A stretch of DNA of 64,000 nucleotides from Pseudorasbora parva (GCF_024679245.1 NC_090179.1:6250320-6314319), one strand, 5' to 3'. Shown: positions 33,600-44,862, counted from the stretch's first letter. The notes: a model not told the origin generated them from the sequence alone. Numbers and translations: made by a program.

Positions 33600-34888
33600 T
33601 TGGTGTCTCCTCTGGGTTTGCCACTGTGGCCTTTGGCTTACTCGGTTGGGGACACACAAACTATAACACTAAATTTATGATCGAAGTTATTCAACTAAAT
33701 ATACAAATAAAATTAATTAATTAGGTCTTATTTAATTCTATAAACTATAATATTAATCTGCCAACATTTTTGACCCTACAGCCAACTAAAATTTTGTTGC
33801 AATACTGTCTCGTTTGACACTGTGAGGCTACTTTGAAACAATCGTCATTGTAAAAGCGCTATATAAATAAAGTTGATTGATTAATGCAATTTGCTGGTAT
33901 GATTCCCAAGACTTTATATTAACTAAGAAAATATACTAGTACGACAACTTCACTGAATATGTTGTCTGTCCAAAAACATGATAAGCTTCAATGGCAAGGA
34001 ATATCTGTACCCCAAACTAACCTATTGTTACAAGAAAGTAACTCAGTCATTAGAGACCTTGGTAAAAAAGACCTGGGTTTTTTAAAAAGAGAGGCGTGGA
34101 GAGAAATACAAATTCTTGGACGAACCAGTCCTCGACCCAAATGCAGAGCTGCGTGCTGGAGTCATTAAGAGATTTCTTATAATCAGTGTTAAAAACTAAC
34201 ACACGTCCTATACGCCATGTTGTTGCAAAGGTTTCGTGGTTGCACCCTCATCCAGACAGATGTTTCTTTGGGAACCCTGTGGAGGTATGGCACACAGACA
34301 TATTTTGAGCATATCTGGGGTTTTTTGTGTTTTTAAAGCCATGTTTTCATTATTTCACATTAATGTACATTCCTTTTTATTAAATGTTATTGTTATTAAC
34401 TGCATTTTGTAAAACTTCACAATAAATGTGTGTTATTCTAAAATGGTTGGTTAATTTTCCTTTATTTGTTCCATTCAATTCCTTAATTTAAATACTCTGT
34501 TTTTGTGACTATATGTTCGGGGTGTTTATTTTGTAGTGTTTTTATAAAAACTTTGATTAAGAATCATAATCCTCAATCCTGAAGTCCTCCCCTGCCACCC
34601 CTCCCTCTGAGAACAGACAACACCTCAGTGTCATTAACATATGAAAGGCCTTCTTCACACCTAACAGTCACCAGTCCTAGCACCCAGCAGTGTTTCAGCT
34701 GTATATTTCCGTGAAATTTCACGGTTGCCTGTATATGTCCGCATATGTGAGGTTTCCGGGTGTATCTTGAAATATACTGTTCCGTGTTACTCTGATCTGC
34801 TTTTTCCCACATACGTCCGGTAAACCTCAAATTACACAGGAGTTAACCATGCCCGGATAATGCCGTATTCCAGGGTTTTCATGCAGTG
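33600..34888. other. Right subterminal region of the EnSpm-like element
   Basis: Holds a teleost repeat tail near 33800-33882 (AAAGCGCTATATAAATAAAG with TTGA-type ends). An isolated 69-codon frame at 33959-34168 has no recognisable domain. The last 200 bases are rich in CCGG and GTATAT motifs that mirror the left end. No transposase-like exon was seen. Confidence 0.45.
33800..33882 (+). repeat. Teleost SINE/LINE-type 3-prime tail
   Basis: The segment ends with AAAGCGCTATATAAATAAAG followed by TTGATTGATTAA, a 3-prime end often seen on short retroelements in fish genomes. Only the tail is recognisable. Family assignment not attempted. Confidence 0.35.
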
Positions 34889-34894
34889 TTAATT

Positions 34895-35506
34895 TTGAAT
34901 CATTTAATATGTATTATGGTTCCTTTCACTGTAATTCAATACCCCTTTGAGTTATTTGACCTGAATCAATCCCTTACAATAGTAAATCTGGCAAAGACGA
35001 CTGATTTCTTGGTAGAGGAAATTAAGTCGCTATCTGCAAGGGTCAAGAGTAACGAGAATAAGGTGTCGCAAATTGAGCAGGTGGCTCGGATGGATCAAGG
35101 CAAGTGTGATCAAGCCGAGATCTAAAGTAGGAGTTGAAATTTAAGGTTAAAAAACCTCAAAGAAACAGAAGGAGAAGATATCAGAACCAAAGAGCTCAAA
35201 ATCCTAAAAATTCTTACTCCAGACGCGGTAGAAAAACGGAGTAATTCTTACTCCGTTTTTGCGTTGACACAATCCATAGAGTTGGACGTCCTGGGACGGG
35301 TCATCATCCAGTTCGCACTCCGGACCTACAGAGAGAAAGTCTGGAAAGCTGCGCGGGATCATCCTGCACTCAAGGAATGAGGTGTTTGCCTTGCAGAGGA
35401 TCTGACATTTGCAGAAAGACAACAGAGAAAGTGCCTATGGCCAAGGGTAAAAGCGGCGAGAGAAAAGGGGAAGAGACAAGACAAGTTGCAAGGGTAAAAG
35501 ACAAGT
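34895..35506 (+). pseudogene. L1-type LINE ORF1 remnant, unit 2
   Basis: Same remnant as 11399-12010, located just right of the EnSpm-like insertion. It carries the same 29-bp hairpin (35232-35260) as unit 1. Confidence 0.58.
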
Positions 35507-35599
35507 TGACGAATATCAAGATGAATACTGAAATAGGCTAACAATAACTAAATAGGCATTATTAAGGACTGTGCTGGCTAGGCAGTCGAACTGAAATAA

Positions 35600-36031
35600 T
35601 AAATGTTCAAGAGTGGCTTGTGTGTCAAGCCACTCTTGAACAACAGACAGCATCAGAAGCGTGTTGCCTGGGCTAAAGACAAAAAGGACTGCTGAGTGGG
35701 CCAAAGGTATGTTCTTTGATGAAAGTAAATTTTGCATTACCTTTGGAAATCAAGTTTTCTGGAGGAAGAGGAGAGGCACACAATCCTAGTTCCTTGAGCT
35801 CCAGTGTAAAGTTTCTAGAGTCAGTGATGGTTTGGGGTGTCATGTCAAATGCTGGTGTTGGTCAACTGTGTTTTCTTAGGTCCAAGGTCAATGCAGCCAT
35901 ATACCAGGAAGTTTTAGTGCACTTCATGCTTCCTGCTGCTGACCAACTTTATGGAGATGCAGATTTAATCTGTAATAAGGTAAACCATGCCTTTGAGACT
36001 GGTATAATTGGGGTGGTAATTTTGTGTTAGT
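35600..36031 (+). pseudogene. Tc1/mariner transposase remnant, unit 2
   Basis: Same degenerate transposase fragment as 12104-12535, with a Gly-to-Ala difference in the KVNAAIYQE segment and the 17-bp hairpin conserved at 35604-35642. Confidence 0.62.
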
Positions 36032-36047
36032 TAGTGCTGGCTTGCAA

Positions 36048-36103
36048 CCTCCTCCTCCTCCTCCTCCTCCTCCTCCTCCTCCTCCTCCTCGAGAGAGAGA
36101 GAG
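36048..36103. repeat. CTC and GA microsatellite, unit 2
   Basis: About 14 CTC units followed by a GA run, longer than the tract at 12548. Confidence 0.85.
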
Positions 36104-36217
36104 AGACTTTTACGCTGGCTCTATCGGTAAAAGTGCAAACTATTCTTCAGTAAAATCTCTTCATTTGATTGATCATCCTGACTCCTGGTCTTCCTTTCTA
36201 CATATCTGGTCTCTGGG

Positions 36218-37285
36218 TCTAAACTGTTAGCCCAACAGAAGTTAAAGACGTTGGAAGGTTTTTTGGATCGAGTGTACCATGTCTATGTATAATTTAATGT
36301 TTGGAAGTAAACATTTGGAAAAAAAAGTAGACCGTTTGTTTGCTTGCGTTTCAAATACTGGTTGTAGTTAGACAGACTACCAAAGGTGGAACAGAAGAAT
36401 TAGAAGCAACTGCCATTACAATAACTTCATATGAGAAACAATACAGAATGAACAAAACATACTTTATCATCTGATCGCAGAGAAAGAAACATTAGCACAA
36501 TGCTTAACCAGTAATAACGGAACTGACACAACAATACACTCAATTTTCTAAAGTTTTTATTGAATTAACTGTTCCATCTGAATATATTGAATAAATGTAA
36601 AGAGATGAACACATATGTCTTTATGTCACAAACACAAGTCTGCCAGGCATTCACGTGTGAATCGCTTCTGGGCATTTGTGGATTTCGAAACATTTCTTGC
36701 GTCAAACCGTCCAGACAAATCCACAGATAGGTGGACCAAGGTCAATGAAGACTGAAACTAAGACGAAAGCGATTCATCAAAAAACATCATCCGGCCATTC
36801 GCCCCTAGCCGTGTGCAACAGACACTGTACTCTTTTTCTCTGTAAACCATATTTTTTCTTCACTGACGAAAAAAGAAAAAACTATATCATTCTATGATTA
36901 GAGTTGTGGGGGGAAGAGACAGGGCAAGATAAAACCGAGAAAAAGAGAGATGTGGAGATAAGAAAGACAAATAATCTACTGCCCAGTGATATGGTTTTCA
37001 AGCTGTTATCAATTTTTTTTGGCCTTCAAAACATCTTAAAATGCACATATGTAGATCATAGAAATAAAAATGTTCTCAGGGGAGCATGCCCCCCAACCGC
37101 CCTAAAATTTGGGATTATAGATTATAAACCTGTCAACATTATTGGGTAATATTAATGCATGTAGGCTACAATATGGCCATGCAATAAGGTATTAATATTA
37201 GCTTTATATGTAATTATTAACAGCCAATATCCTATGCGTATGAATGTTAGTAAGCTACTAGTTAATAGCACAATTTGGACCCTTA
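36218..37285. other. Noncoding start of unit 3, left of the Gypsy insertion
   Basis: Same content as 1-1075 of unit 1 with scattered changes. No gene is called. Confidence 0.6.
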
Positions 37286-37289
37286 AGTG

Positions 37290-37998
37290 TGTAACGGTGG
37301 CAAGCCCACAACCAACTTAAATAAACAGTTTAGTTTAACAAAACAGTTCGGGCGCCAGACAAGCTTAAACTTGTCAAGATACAAAAAAATCGGGTTGTTG
37401 CGTTTGTCACCCCGGAGTAGCTCTATTAGCCACCGATTACAAACAAAAGAATCAGATCACACACAAAGGAGTCATATTCACAGGTATATATATTTTTTTC
37501 CACCCAAATTCACAAGAAACAAACAAACCAAAAAAAAAAAAAAATGAACAACAACAACAAAAAAAAAATAGGATATAGAAATAAGAAAATGTAATTAAAG
37601 AACCTAAAGTTCCTTCTATTATTTCCAAAAAAAACTTTCACAGTTGGTTAAATGTAGTTACAATGGGAACACAAAAATAAATACAGACAAAAATAAATAA
37701 CCAAAGAGGACAATAACTTACATGACTTAAACCTACAATGACTGTGCTTTTAAGTAACTCTGTAGATTAACGTCATACAATAGCCTCATCTCCCACGAGC
37801 AATCGAGAGAAAATAAAATAAAAATAATAATAGATGAAAACATCAATACAGTCAGTTACGGCATGACCAGAAAACAAAAAGAGAAAAAAATGTGTCCACA
37901 CACAGTCGTGCAAATCAACCACCAGGAATGGGAAAAATCTTTGCCTAGGCGTGATGAATTTGCGTGCGTGAATGTTCAGGTATGTTCGCGTAATGGGT

Positions 37999-38074
<76 letters not shown>

Positions 38075-38527
38075 ACAGCGCTCCCCGCTGCGCTCAGGCT
38101 GATGATGGCAGTGAGGAAAACACTGGTTTTAGTCAGAGGGAGTCGGTGAAAACTAAGGGAGTTTTTAAACAGGAGTTCGTTCACCTGCGCAGCTCTCGCG
38201 CCGCTCGTCAGCCACCAAGACTTCGTCACCCTGCCACCAGCTGCCGAAAGTGCATGCCGCACTACAGAGATCGCCTCGGAAACGCACGTCCGCTTTAGCG
38301 ACCCAGCCTGGCTCAAACAGCAGTGATGCGTTCAATCTCACCAACCCAGCGGTTTGTCTCAGGTCATCCGTTTTCTCTCTCTCTTTATTTCATTCTTTCT
38401 TTCTCCCCCTTTTCTTTTGCATTTGCCTCCTTATATACCCACGTTTCCTATTTCCGGTTAATTTATTTCCCTCCTCCATCCGGCCACACAACAGGAAAAC
38501 ATACCTATTTTTCCTCGTACTGCCACA
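37290..38527 (-). repeat. 3-prime LTR of the Gypsy element
   Basis: 1,238 bp. Differs from the 5-prime LTR mainly by a longer GT microsatellite (38001-38072, 72 bp) and about eight substitutions. In element orientation it begins TGTGGCAG and ends CCGTTACA. A TATATAAGG motif lies about 90 bases inside the start (near 38431-38439). Confidence 0.88.
38001..38072. repeat. GT microsatellite in the 3-prime LTR
   Basis: 72 bp of uninterrupted GT; the matching tract in the other LTR is 32 bp (44829-44860). Confidence 0.9.
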
Positions 38528-38541
38528 CTCTCCCTCCCTAG
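38528..38541 (-). other. Polypurine tract of the Gypsy element
   Basis: On the minus strand CTAGGGAGGGAGAG directly precedes the 3-prime LTR, the expected place for the primer of plus-strand DNA synthesis. Confidence 0.7.
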
Positions 38542-38585
38542 AGAAAACAACCCATGGTTGTAAGGGAAAAGGTGGAAAATGGGGA

Positions 38586-40328
38586 TTAAAAGCCCAAGAA
38601 ATCCTCATCCTCACTGGCGGATTCTTGAAATATCTCAAGGATTCGTTGCCTCTCTTGAATTTCAACCTCCTCAGATATGGGGTAACATGGTTTTAAATTA
38701 GTCACATGCACATTGCGAACATCTTCCCCCGTGGACTCCAACGCCACTTGATAATTCAACGGACCCTGCTGCTTTATTATACGGTAAGGACCCTTCCATC
38801 TTGGAGCAAATTTTGCACTGAAGTGATGTTGGGCACTGGACTGGGGAAAATTCCTTACCCACACCCGGTCCTTTTCCTTAAAGAATACCTCCCGTCTGTT
38901 TTTATTGTAGTTCCTGAGCTGTCTTTTCTGTGCTTTTTTGCAGCATTCCTTGGCCTTTGATTGAAGTTGGACAAGATTATTGACAACATCATATGAAGGT
39001 AGATCGGGAGAGAGATTCTTACCGTGCAACAGTTTGTCCATTGGACCTTGCAACTTTCTCCCCAGGTGGAGTTCTGCTGGACTCATGCGAATGGACTCCT
39101 GGACAGCTGAGTTAACTGCAAATCGTAGTTCAGGTAAGTATTGATCCCATTTCTTATGGTTATCATCTACATAAGCGGCAATCATATACTTTAGGGTCCT
39201 GTTTACTCTCTCTGTCATATTGGTTTGTGGGTGGTAGGCTGTAGTGAGTTTTTGTGAGACACTCCACTTACCACATAACTCCTTAAATACAGCAGAAAGG
39301 AACTGGGTACCTCTATCTGATACGATGAAGTCCGGAACACCCCATCGTGTCAGAATCTCTCTCCTGAAAATCATTGCCACAGTTTGTGCATTGGCCTTCC
39401 TCATGGGAAACAGCTCCACCCAGCGGGTAAAGTAGTCCACAAAGACAAGAAGGTACTCATTCTGTTGGGTACTGCGGGGCATTGGTCCCATGATGTCTAC
39501 CCCTATCATTTCGTTGGGATGTGAGGTGCTAATTTGTTGTATTTTCCCTGCAGGTTTACGATTCTCGCTTTTGAGGGTTTGGCATTTCACACACCTTTTG
39601 ACGTAATTCTTTACGTCCGCCCACATCCCTGGCCAAAAAGCCACCTCATGCAGCCTCTGGTAAGTTTTGTAAATACCCATATGACCACTTAACGGATTTG
39701 CATGATAGTGTTGCAGGGCTGTCAAAATCAGACTGTTGGGCATGTATATCCGGTAATGACATTGGCCACTCTTCAACTGGGTTGTGTGGTACAATTTATC
39801 CTCCACTACCGTATATTGATCTTTTAGACGATCGTCATGTCCTGCCATTTTTTGGAATATTCTGATGACTTCAGGATCTTTGTGTTGTTCCTCCCATATG
39901 CCAGCCGCAGTGATTGGAAGGTCTGGTTCCTCAGTTCGACTGGCATATACACTACATGCAGGTTGGGTGTGGATCCGGGAGAGAGCATCAGGTGCTACAT
40001 TTAGCCTACCCTTCCGGTACTCAACTACAAAATCAAACTTCTGCAGTCGAAGAACCCATCTGATCAGTCGGCTGGTGGTTTTTGTAGAGCTCATTACCCA
40101 CTGCAGGGCTGAGTGATCGGTCACGACAGTGAAGAGTTTGGGCTCTAAATAATGCTGCCACCTTTCTAGAGCCCACACGACAGCAAGACATTCCTTCTCT
40201 GTCGCGGAGTAATTAGTTTCTGCTTTGTTCAGGGTCCTACTGGCATAAGCAATCACCTGCTCTGAGCCCTGGTCCCGGCGCTGCGTCAGCACAGCACCCA
40301 GTCCGGTGTCACTGGCGTCAGTATACAC
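38586..40328 (-). CDS. Gypsy RNase H and integrase
   Basis: 580 codons. The RNase H begins with YTDASDTGLGAVL and includes the TDHSALQW segment. The integrase follows, with an HHCC zinc motif at residues about 210-250 (Cys pair in CVKCQ), then a catalytic core with VDIMGP, SDRGTQF and TERVNR, so the D, D and E positions are present. The C-terminal part has a GPYRIIKQQGPLNYQV segment and no chromodomain. The first codon is only the first ATG after the frame break; coding sequence starts upstream, in a frame different from the RT frame. Confidence 0.85.
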   Translation of the reverse strand: MYTDASDTGLGAVLTQRRDQGSEQVIAYASRTLNKAETNYSATEKECLAVVWALERWQHYLEPKLFTVVTDHSALQWVMSSTKTTSRLIRWVLRLQKFDFVVEYRKGRLNVAPDALSRIHTQPACSVYASRTEEPDLPITAAGIWEEQHKDPEVIRIFQKMAGHDDRLKDQYTVVEDKLYHTTQLKSGQCHYRIYMPNSLILTALQHYHANPLSGHMGIYKTYQRLHEVAFWPGMWADVKNYVKRCVKCQTLKSENRKPAGKIQQISTSHPNEMIGVDIMGPMPRSTQQNEYLLVFVDYFTRWVELFPMRKANAQTVAMIFRREILTRWGVPDFIVSDRGTQFLSAVFKELCGKWSVSQKLTTAYHPQTNMTERVNRTLKYMIAAYVDDNHKKWDQYLPELRFAVNSAVQESIRMSPAELHLGRKLQGPMDKLLHGKNLSPDLPSYDVVNNLVQLQSKAKECCKKAQKRQLRNYNKNRREVFFKEKDRVWVRNFPQSSAQHHFSAKFAPRWKGPYRIIKQQGPLNYQVALESTGEDVRNVHVTNLKPCYPISEEVEIQERQRILEIFQESASEDEDFLGF

Positions 40329-40387
40329 AATAAATGGTCGTTCAAGGTCAGGATGTCCAAGGATGGGAGGTGAGGTGAGACATGCTT

Positions 40388-43300
40388 TTAGTAATTCGAA
40401 AGCCTGTTGACATTGGGGTGACCAATTAAATGCATGACCCTTTTTTTTAAGGCATTAATGGGTTCTGCGATCCGCGAGAAATTTGGCACAAACCGGTGGT
40501 ACCACCCGGAGAGTCCAAGGAAACGCTGAACCTCTTTGATGTTTCGTGGTACAGGGTATGCCCGTATAGCTTCCACCTTACTCTGGTCTGTGGAGATACC
40601 ATGAATATTCACTACATGCCCGAGGAATGTCAACTCCTGAAGACAAAACCTGCTCTTCTTTAGATTTACAGTCAACCCCGCTGTCTGCAATCGATGGAGA
40701 ATTGTCTGGAGATCAAGGAAGTGTTGGTCCACACATTGTGAGTACACTATAATATCATCAATATAGACAAAACAGATGTTACCTCGTAATTCTCCTAAAA
40801 CGGTCTCCATCAATCTTTGAAAGGTTGCTGGGGCATTTTTTAATCCAAAGGGCATGACTTTAAATTGATATAACCCTGATGGAGTGATGAAGGCAGTCAT
40901 GGGTTTGCTATCTGGGTCCATTGTTACCTGCCAGTATCCACTGTTGAGGTCGATGGTCGAAAAGATGGATGCACCCGAGAGGGATTCAAGAATCTCATTG
41001 ATGTTTGGAAGAGGGTATGCATCACTCTCGGTTATAGCATTAACCTTTCGGTAATCAACACAGAATCTCATTTTACCATCTTTTTTGGGAACTAGAACCA
41101 CAGGTGAAGCCCAGGCAGAATGAGATGGTTCTACGATACCTGCTTTTAACATTTCTTCTAACTGCTCCCTCACAACTGCTTGTTTTGAAGGATTCATGCG
41201 ATACGGTCGCTGTTTAATGGGCACTGGATGAGTGATATAGAGGTGGTGTTGAAGAACATCCGTCCGTCCCGGACGAAGGGTACACACCTCATAGTTGGAC
41301 TCTAAGATTTGCTGCAGTTGTTGTTTTCCATCTGGCGGTAAGTGAGCACCATTTACCGCAATGTTGATCAACTCCTGGTCATCCAAATTGTCAAGTGGGC
41401 AGGATAGCAATGGGTGTTTAGGTGGAGGAACGGAACTAAGCAGGGACATGCTTTGCTTAACGCTCTTTTGATTATGTTTCTTTTCCAGGTGTGGTGGTTT
41501 CACGACAGGTATACTGGCCTGACCTGGTTGAAAAGGGTAGTCTTCATTAGGGGCAGACTTGAAGGAGTATTTCTGGTCTGTCACATTAATCTGCAGTCCA
41601 CTAGAGAATATAAAGTTCAAACCTAGAATCACTGCATAAGCAAGGGCTTTGGAGGTGAGGACAGCCACCCACACTGAGAAAGTCTTATCATGAATAATAA
41701 TAGGCAGATTTATCCAGCCTAATGGAACTTCTGCAACACCATTAGCTAAATATAGAGGACCAAGGGTCCAAGGCTGCAATTTGACTCGGGGATTAAGCTC
41801 TGACCAAAGGTTTTCATGTAGGAGGGTGTAACTTGCGCCTGTATCCAGTATAGCCTTTCCTCTCCAAGTGCCAATACTAATGGGTATTACTAATTGTTGT
41901 GGTACCGCAGTCGGCTGATTTGTGGGGGTATTGAAACCTGTGGTGGTACTCTCTTCCATCGTCATAGATGGCCAAGGAGTGGCTGCTGCTGACACCGCAT
42001 TGCTAGAAGGGGTATTTGGCTGGCGAGGCGGAACCCCAGACTTCAGAGGTTGGAAGGAACGTTTATTAGTGTTGGCACGATGCTGATCAGATGGCTGGTT
42101 GGAAGAAGCAGATGTAAAATGTGGGCAGTTTCCAGGTGAGTGGTAACCTTTACACCTCCAGCACTGTACTTGAGGCTTCTCCATGGGTTGGTTAGACATT
42201 GGTCTTTGGGGCATTGTAGGTGGTTTCATAGCCTTACGTCCCTCATTTTGGATGTGCTGCGCATAATCCTTTTCCAGCTGGTGACCCAACTTCACTAGAT
42301 CTTCAACAGTGCTTACTCTGCTGCGTAGCTGACTGGCTAGATAGGGCTTGATATTTTTAAGGATCAATTTTACCATGTCACTCTCTGTTAGGGCCGGCTT
42401 CCACCTTTTGCAGAGAGCTCGATACGAAAATGCAAAATCCCTAATGGATTCTTTCTCTCCTTGGATTCTATTTCTGACCCGATCAGCCAGCTCATCTTCA
42501 TAATCCTCCGAGAGGAAAGCCGAGAGGAAGGCGGATTCAAACTCACCCCATGTCATTATAGAGGATCTGGCAACCTCCCACCAGTCACGGGCAGTTCCAT
42601 ACAGGACAGTTCGGAAGGTGGCCAGCAGGTCTGCATCAACCAAAGTATGTATTGCTAGAAAATCTTGACAACGGGCCAGATATAGCAAAGGATCTGGGTC
42701 ATCGGAGGGTCTTCCAAAAGTGGGAAACGTTAATTTCAGGTAGTCACTTCTTACCCCTGTAGTAGCAGATGAATATGCAAGTGCAGGTGCAGTCACTGAG
42801 GGAGAGGGAGGAAGGGAAGCGAGTGACGTAGACTCAGGAGGGGATGGTAGCCTTTCCTTAAGTAGATCCACTATCTTCTTTTCTTGTGTTTTGCAACGGT
42901 CCGTCATCTCAGTCTCAAACTTCCTTAAGTTGGTACAAAGCATAGCAGTTTGACTGTGGCATTGCTGTATTTCTGTTGTCAGCTGGTCATGGCTTTTTTG
43001 AAAGTGCTGTTGCATGGTTTTTAGGTCTTGCTGAACTTCCAGCTGGAGCTGATCCACCATGAAGCGTACCTCAGATACAACAGTAGATTCTACTTTTTGC
43101 AGTTCCCCTGATATCATGAGTTTCATAGCTTTCGTTAACTGATCAGCCTCAGACTCCTCCTGTTTTCTGCTCGTGGCCAACAGGGTAAGAACTTGCTGCT
43201 GGTTGTCCCTCATTTTGGTAGAAAGGTTATCAATTTGGTCACAGTGCTGAGACGAAGCTGCTTTCAGCCCCTGGGTAAGTTCACAAACTGCTTTCGTCTG

Positions 43301-43693
43301 GGTTTTAACAAAATCCATTAGTGTATCCCAATTACCTTGAACCTGTGAAGTAAGTTGTTGCATTTCTCTTCCAGGAGTGGGGAGTCCACCAGGCAAATCC
43401 TGCTGAGTCACAGAGAAAGAAGACGAGAGGTCAGGTGATGTGCATAGCCGCATGGGGCCTGGGCCCCGTTCCCAGGAAAGGGTGTGTACTGGAGTGCTGA
43501 ACTGGACATGTGATTCTGGATATCTAGTTCTAAAGGGCACTTGGGTGTATGGGACTGAGGCATGGGGAACTTGTGGTGAAGGATGCCCAGGGGAAACCTG
43601 TGGTGATGGGACAATTGGCCATATTGGGGTTGCAACATCTGGAGGAGCTTCAATATCAACAAAAGTGGACATAGGGGATGGTGTAGTGGTCAT
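40388..43693 (-). CDS. Gypsy gag, protease and reverse transcriptase
   Basis: 1,101 codons. Residues 1-120 are Pro-rich, about 125-290 predict a long coiled coil, and about 330-450 match a retrotransposon gag domain (RDWWEVARSS, IRDFAFSYRALCKRW). A single zinc knuckle, CWRCKGYHSPGNC, lies near 511-523. The aspartic protease has ILDTGASYTLL near 613. The reverse transcriptase spans about 830-1010, with WASPVVLVPKKDGKMRFCVD and YIDDIIVYS. Gag and pol are in one frame with no stop between them. The frame is lost at eight A in element sense (plus strand T8, 40441-40448), at the join to RNase H. Confidence 0.88.
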   Translation of the reverse strand: MTTTPSPMSTFVDIEAPPDVATPIWPIVPSPQVSPGHPSPQVPHASVPYTQVPFRTRYPESHVQFSTPVHTLSWERGPGPMRLCTSPDLSSSFSVTQQDLPGGLPTPGREMQQLTSQVQGNWDTLMDFVKTQTKAVCELTQGLKAASSQHCDQIDNLSTKMRDNQQQVLTLLATSRKQEESEADQLTKAMKLMISGELQKVESTVVSEVRFMVDQLQLEVQQDLKTMQQHFQKSHDQLTTEIQQCHSQTAMLCTNLRKFETEMTDRCKTQEKKIVDLLKERLPSPPESTSLASLPPSPSVTAPALAYSSATTGVRSDYLKLTFPTFGRPSDDPDPLLYLARCQDFLAIHTLVDADLLATFRTVLYGTARDWWEVARSSIMTWGEFESAFLSAFLSEDYEDELADRVRNRIQGEKESIRDFAFSYRALCKRWKPALTESDMVKLILKNIKPYLASQLRSRVSTVEDLVKLGHQLEKDYAQHIQNEGRKAMKPPTMPQRPMSNQPMEKPQVQCWRCKGYHSPGNCPHFTSASSNQPSDQHRANTNKRSFQPLKSGVPPRQPNTPSSNAVSAAATPWPSMTMEESTTTGFNTPTNQPTAVPQQLVIPISIGTWRGKAILDTGASYTLLHENLWSELNPRVKLQPWTLGPLYLANGVAEVPLGWINLPIIIHDKTFSVWVAVLTSKALAYAVILGLNFIFSSGLQINVTDQKYSFKSAPNEDYPFQPGQASIPVVKPPHLEKKHNQKSVKQSMSLLSSVPPPKHPLLSCPLDNLDDQELINIAVNGAHLPPDGKQQLQQILESNYEVCTLRPGRTDVLQHHLYITHPVPIKQRPYRMNPSKQAVVREQLEEMLKAGIVEPSHSAWASPVVLVPKKDGKMRFCVDYRKVNAITESDAYPLPNINEILESLSGASIFSTIDLNSGYWQVTMDPDSKPMTAFITPSGLYQFKVMPFGLKNAPATFQRLMETVLGELRGNICFVYIDDIIVYSQCVDQHFLDLQTILHRLQTAGLTVNLKKSRFCLQELTFLGHVVNIHGISTDQSKVEAIRAYPVPRNIKEVQRFLGLSGWYHRFVPNFSRIAEPINALKKRVMHLIGHPNVNRLSNY

Positions 43694-44089
43694 GTCTGCA
43701 AGTACAATAAAGTGTGTACAATGTTATGTAAAATGAAATGTGTACGTGTGTCAGTATTAGGCAGCAAAAAACAGCAACAACATTACAATGTTGTACCAGG
43801 ATTAATTAAACAAATCTAACCCCCATACACTGATTTGCACTCTCTTCACAAGCATGCAACCGCAAGGTGACACTTCAAATCTTCCTCATTAATTGTTACC
43901 TCCTTAACTACAACAAGCAAGCTATTCCACAGTTCAAAAGACACAGGTTACCAAAATACAATTTCCCCCAAAGAAACAACAGCAATGTACATCACATTCT
44001 TTAGAGGGTGTTTCACAAAGGAAAAAAAATGTTTTTCATTTCAAGTTCATAACAAATTTTCAAAAAAGTTTTTTTTTTTTAAGTTCAGG
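43694..44089 (-). other. Gypsy untranslated leader
   Basis: About 400 bases between the primer site and the gag start codon, with no long frame. It would hold packaging signals in an element of this kind, but none can be pinpointed by eye. Confidence 0.5.
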
Positions 44090-44107
44090 GTCCCTGTTCG
44101 GGCGCCA
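44090..44107 (-). other. Primer binding site, tRNA-Lys type
   Basis: The minus strand reads TGGCGCCCGAACAGGGAC, 4 bases after the 5-prime LTR. This 18-base string is the classical complement of the tRNA-Lys(UUU) 3-prime end. Confidence 0.85.
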
Positions 44108-44111
44108 CTTC

Positions 44112-44824
44112 TGTAACGGTGGCAAGCCCACAACCAACTTAAATAAACAGTTTAGTTTAACAAAACAGTTCGGGCGCCAGACAAGCTTAAACTTGTCAAG
44201 ATACAAAAAAATCGGGTTGTTGCGTTTGTCACCCCGGAGTAGCTCTATTAGCCACCGATTACAAACAAAAGAATCAGATCACACACAAAGGAGTCATATT
44301 CACAGGTATATATATTTTTTTCCACCCAAATTCACAAGAAACAAACAAACCAAAAAAAAAAAAAAAATGAACAACAACAACAACAAAAAAAATAGGATAT
44401 AGAAATAAGAAAATGTAATTAAAGAACCTAAAGTTCCTTCTATTATTTCCAAAAAAAACTTTCACAGTTGGTTAAATGTAGTTACAATGGGAACACAAAA
44501 ATAAATACAGACAAAAATAAATAACCAAAGAGGACAATAACTTACATGACTTAAACCTACATCGACTGTGCTTTTAAGTAACTCTGTAGATTAACGTCAT
44601 ACAATAGCCTCATCTCCCACGAGCAATCGAGAGAAAATAAAATAAAAATAATAATAGATGAAAACATCAATACAGTCAGTTACGGCATGACCAGAAAACA
44701 AAAAGAGAAAAAAATGTGTCCACACACAGTCGTGCAAATCAACCACCAGGAATGGGAAAAATCTTTGCCTAGGCGTGATGAATTTGCGTGCGTGAATGTT
44801 CAGGTATGTTCGCGTAATGGGTGG

Positions 44825-44862
<38 letters not shown>

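Larger units (their letters stand above)
24138..34888. mobile_element. EnSpm/CACTA-like DNA transposon (non-autonomous), with nested LINE
   Basis: The insertion has perfect 13-bp inverted ends, CACTGCATGAAAA, and is flanked by a TTA target duplication (24135-24137 and 34889-34891). Unit 1 shows the empty site. CACTG ends with a 3-bp duplication fit the CMC group (EnSpm/CACTA, Mirage, Chapaev). Both subterminal zones hold repeated CCGGA/GTATAC-type motifs, also an EnSpm trait. The element carries two divergent spliced genes but no DDE transposase core was seen, so it is probably non-autonomous. The 5.1-kb LINE at 27073-32204 lies inside; without it the element is about 5.6 kb. EnSpm is preferred over Chapaev because of the zinc-finger gene at 32231. 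Confidence 0.8.
12708..36217. repeat. Tandem unit 2, interrupted by an EnSpm-like element
   Basis: Second direct copy of the unit. It matches unit 1 with only scattered substitutions and microsatellite length changes up to 24137 and resumes at 34889. Without the 10.75-kb insertion and its 3-bp target duplication the unit is about 12.76 kb. The excess over unit 1 comes mainly from a longer TA microsatellite near 14240 and a longer CTC tract near 36048. Confidence 0.93.

Noticed and set aside
24138..34888. Chapaev or PIF/Harbinger assignment for the 10.75-kb element
   Set aside because: The TTA duplication alone is compatible, but the CACTG ends, subterminal motif clusters and zinc-finger gene fit EnSpm better. 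Kept as EnSpm-like because no transposase was seen.
37972..38298. Cys-Val repeat frame over the GT microsatellite
   Set aside because: Simple translation of the dinucleotide repeat.
38250..38696. 148-codon frame in the Gypsy 3-prime LTR
   Set aside because: Antisense to the LTR and polypurine tract, pyrimidine-rich low complexity, no envelope-like features.
43440..43736. 98-codon plus-strand frame opposite gag
   Set aside because: Antisense shadow of the Pro-rich gag N-terminus.
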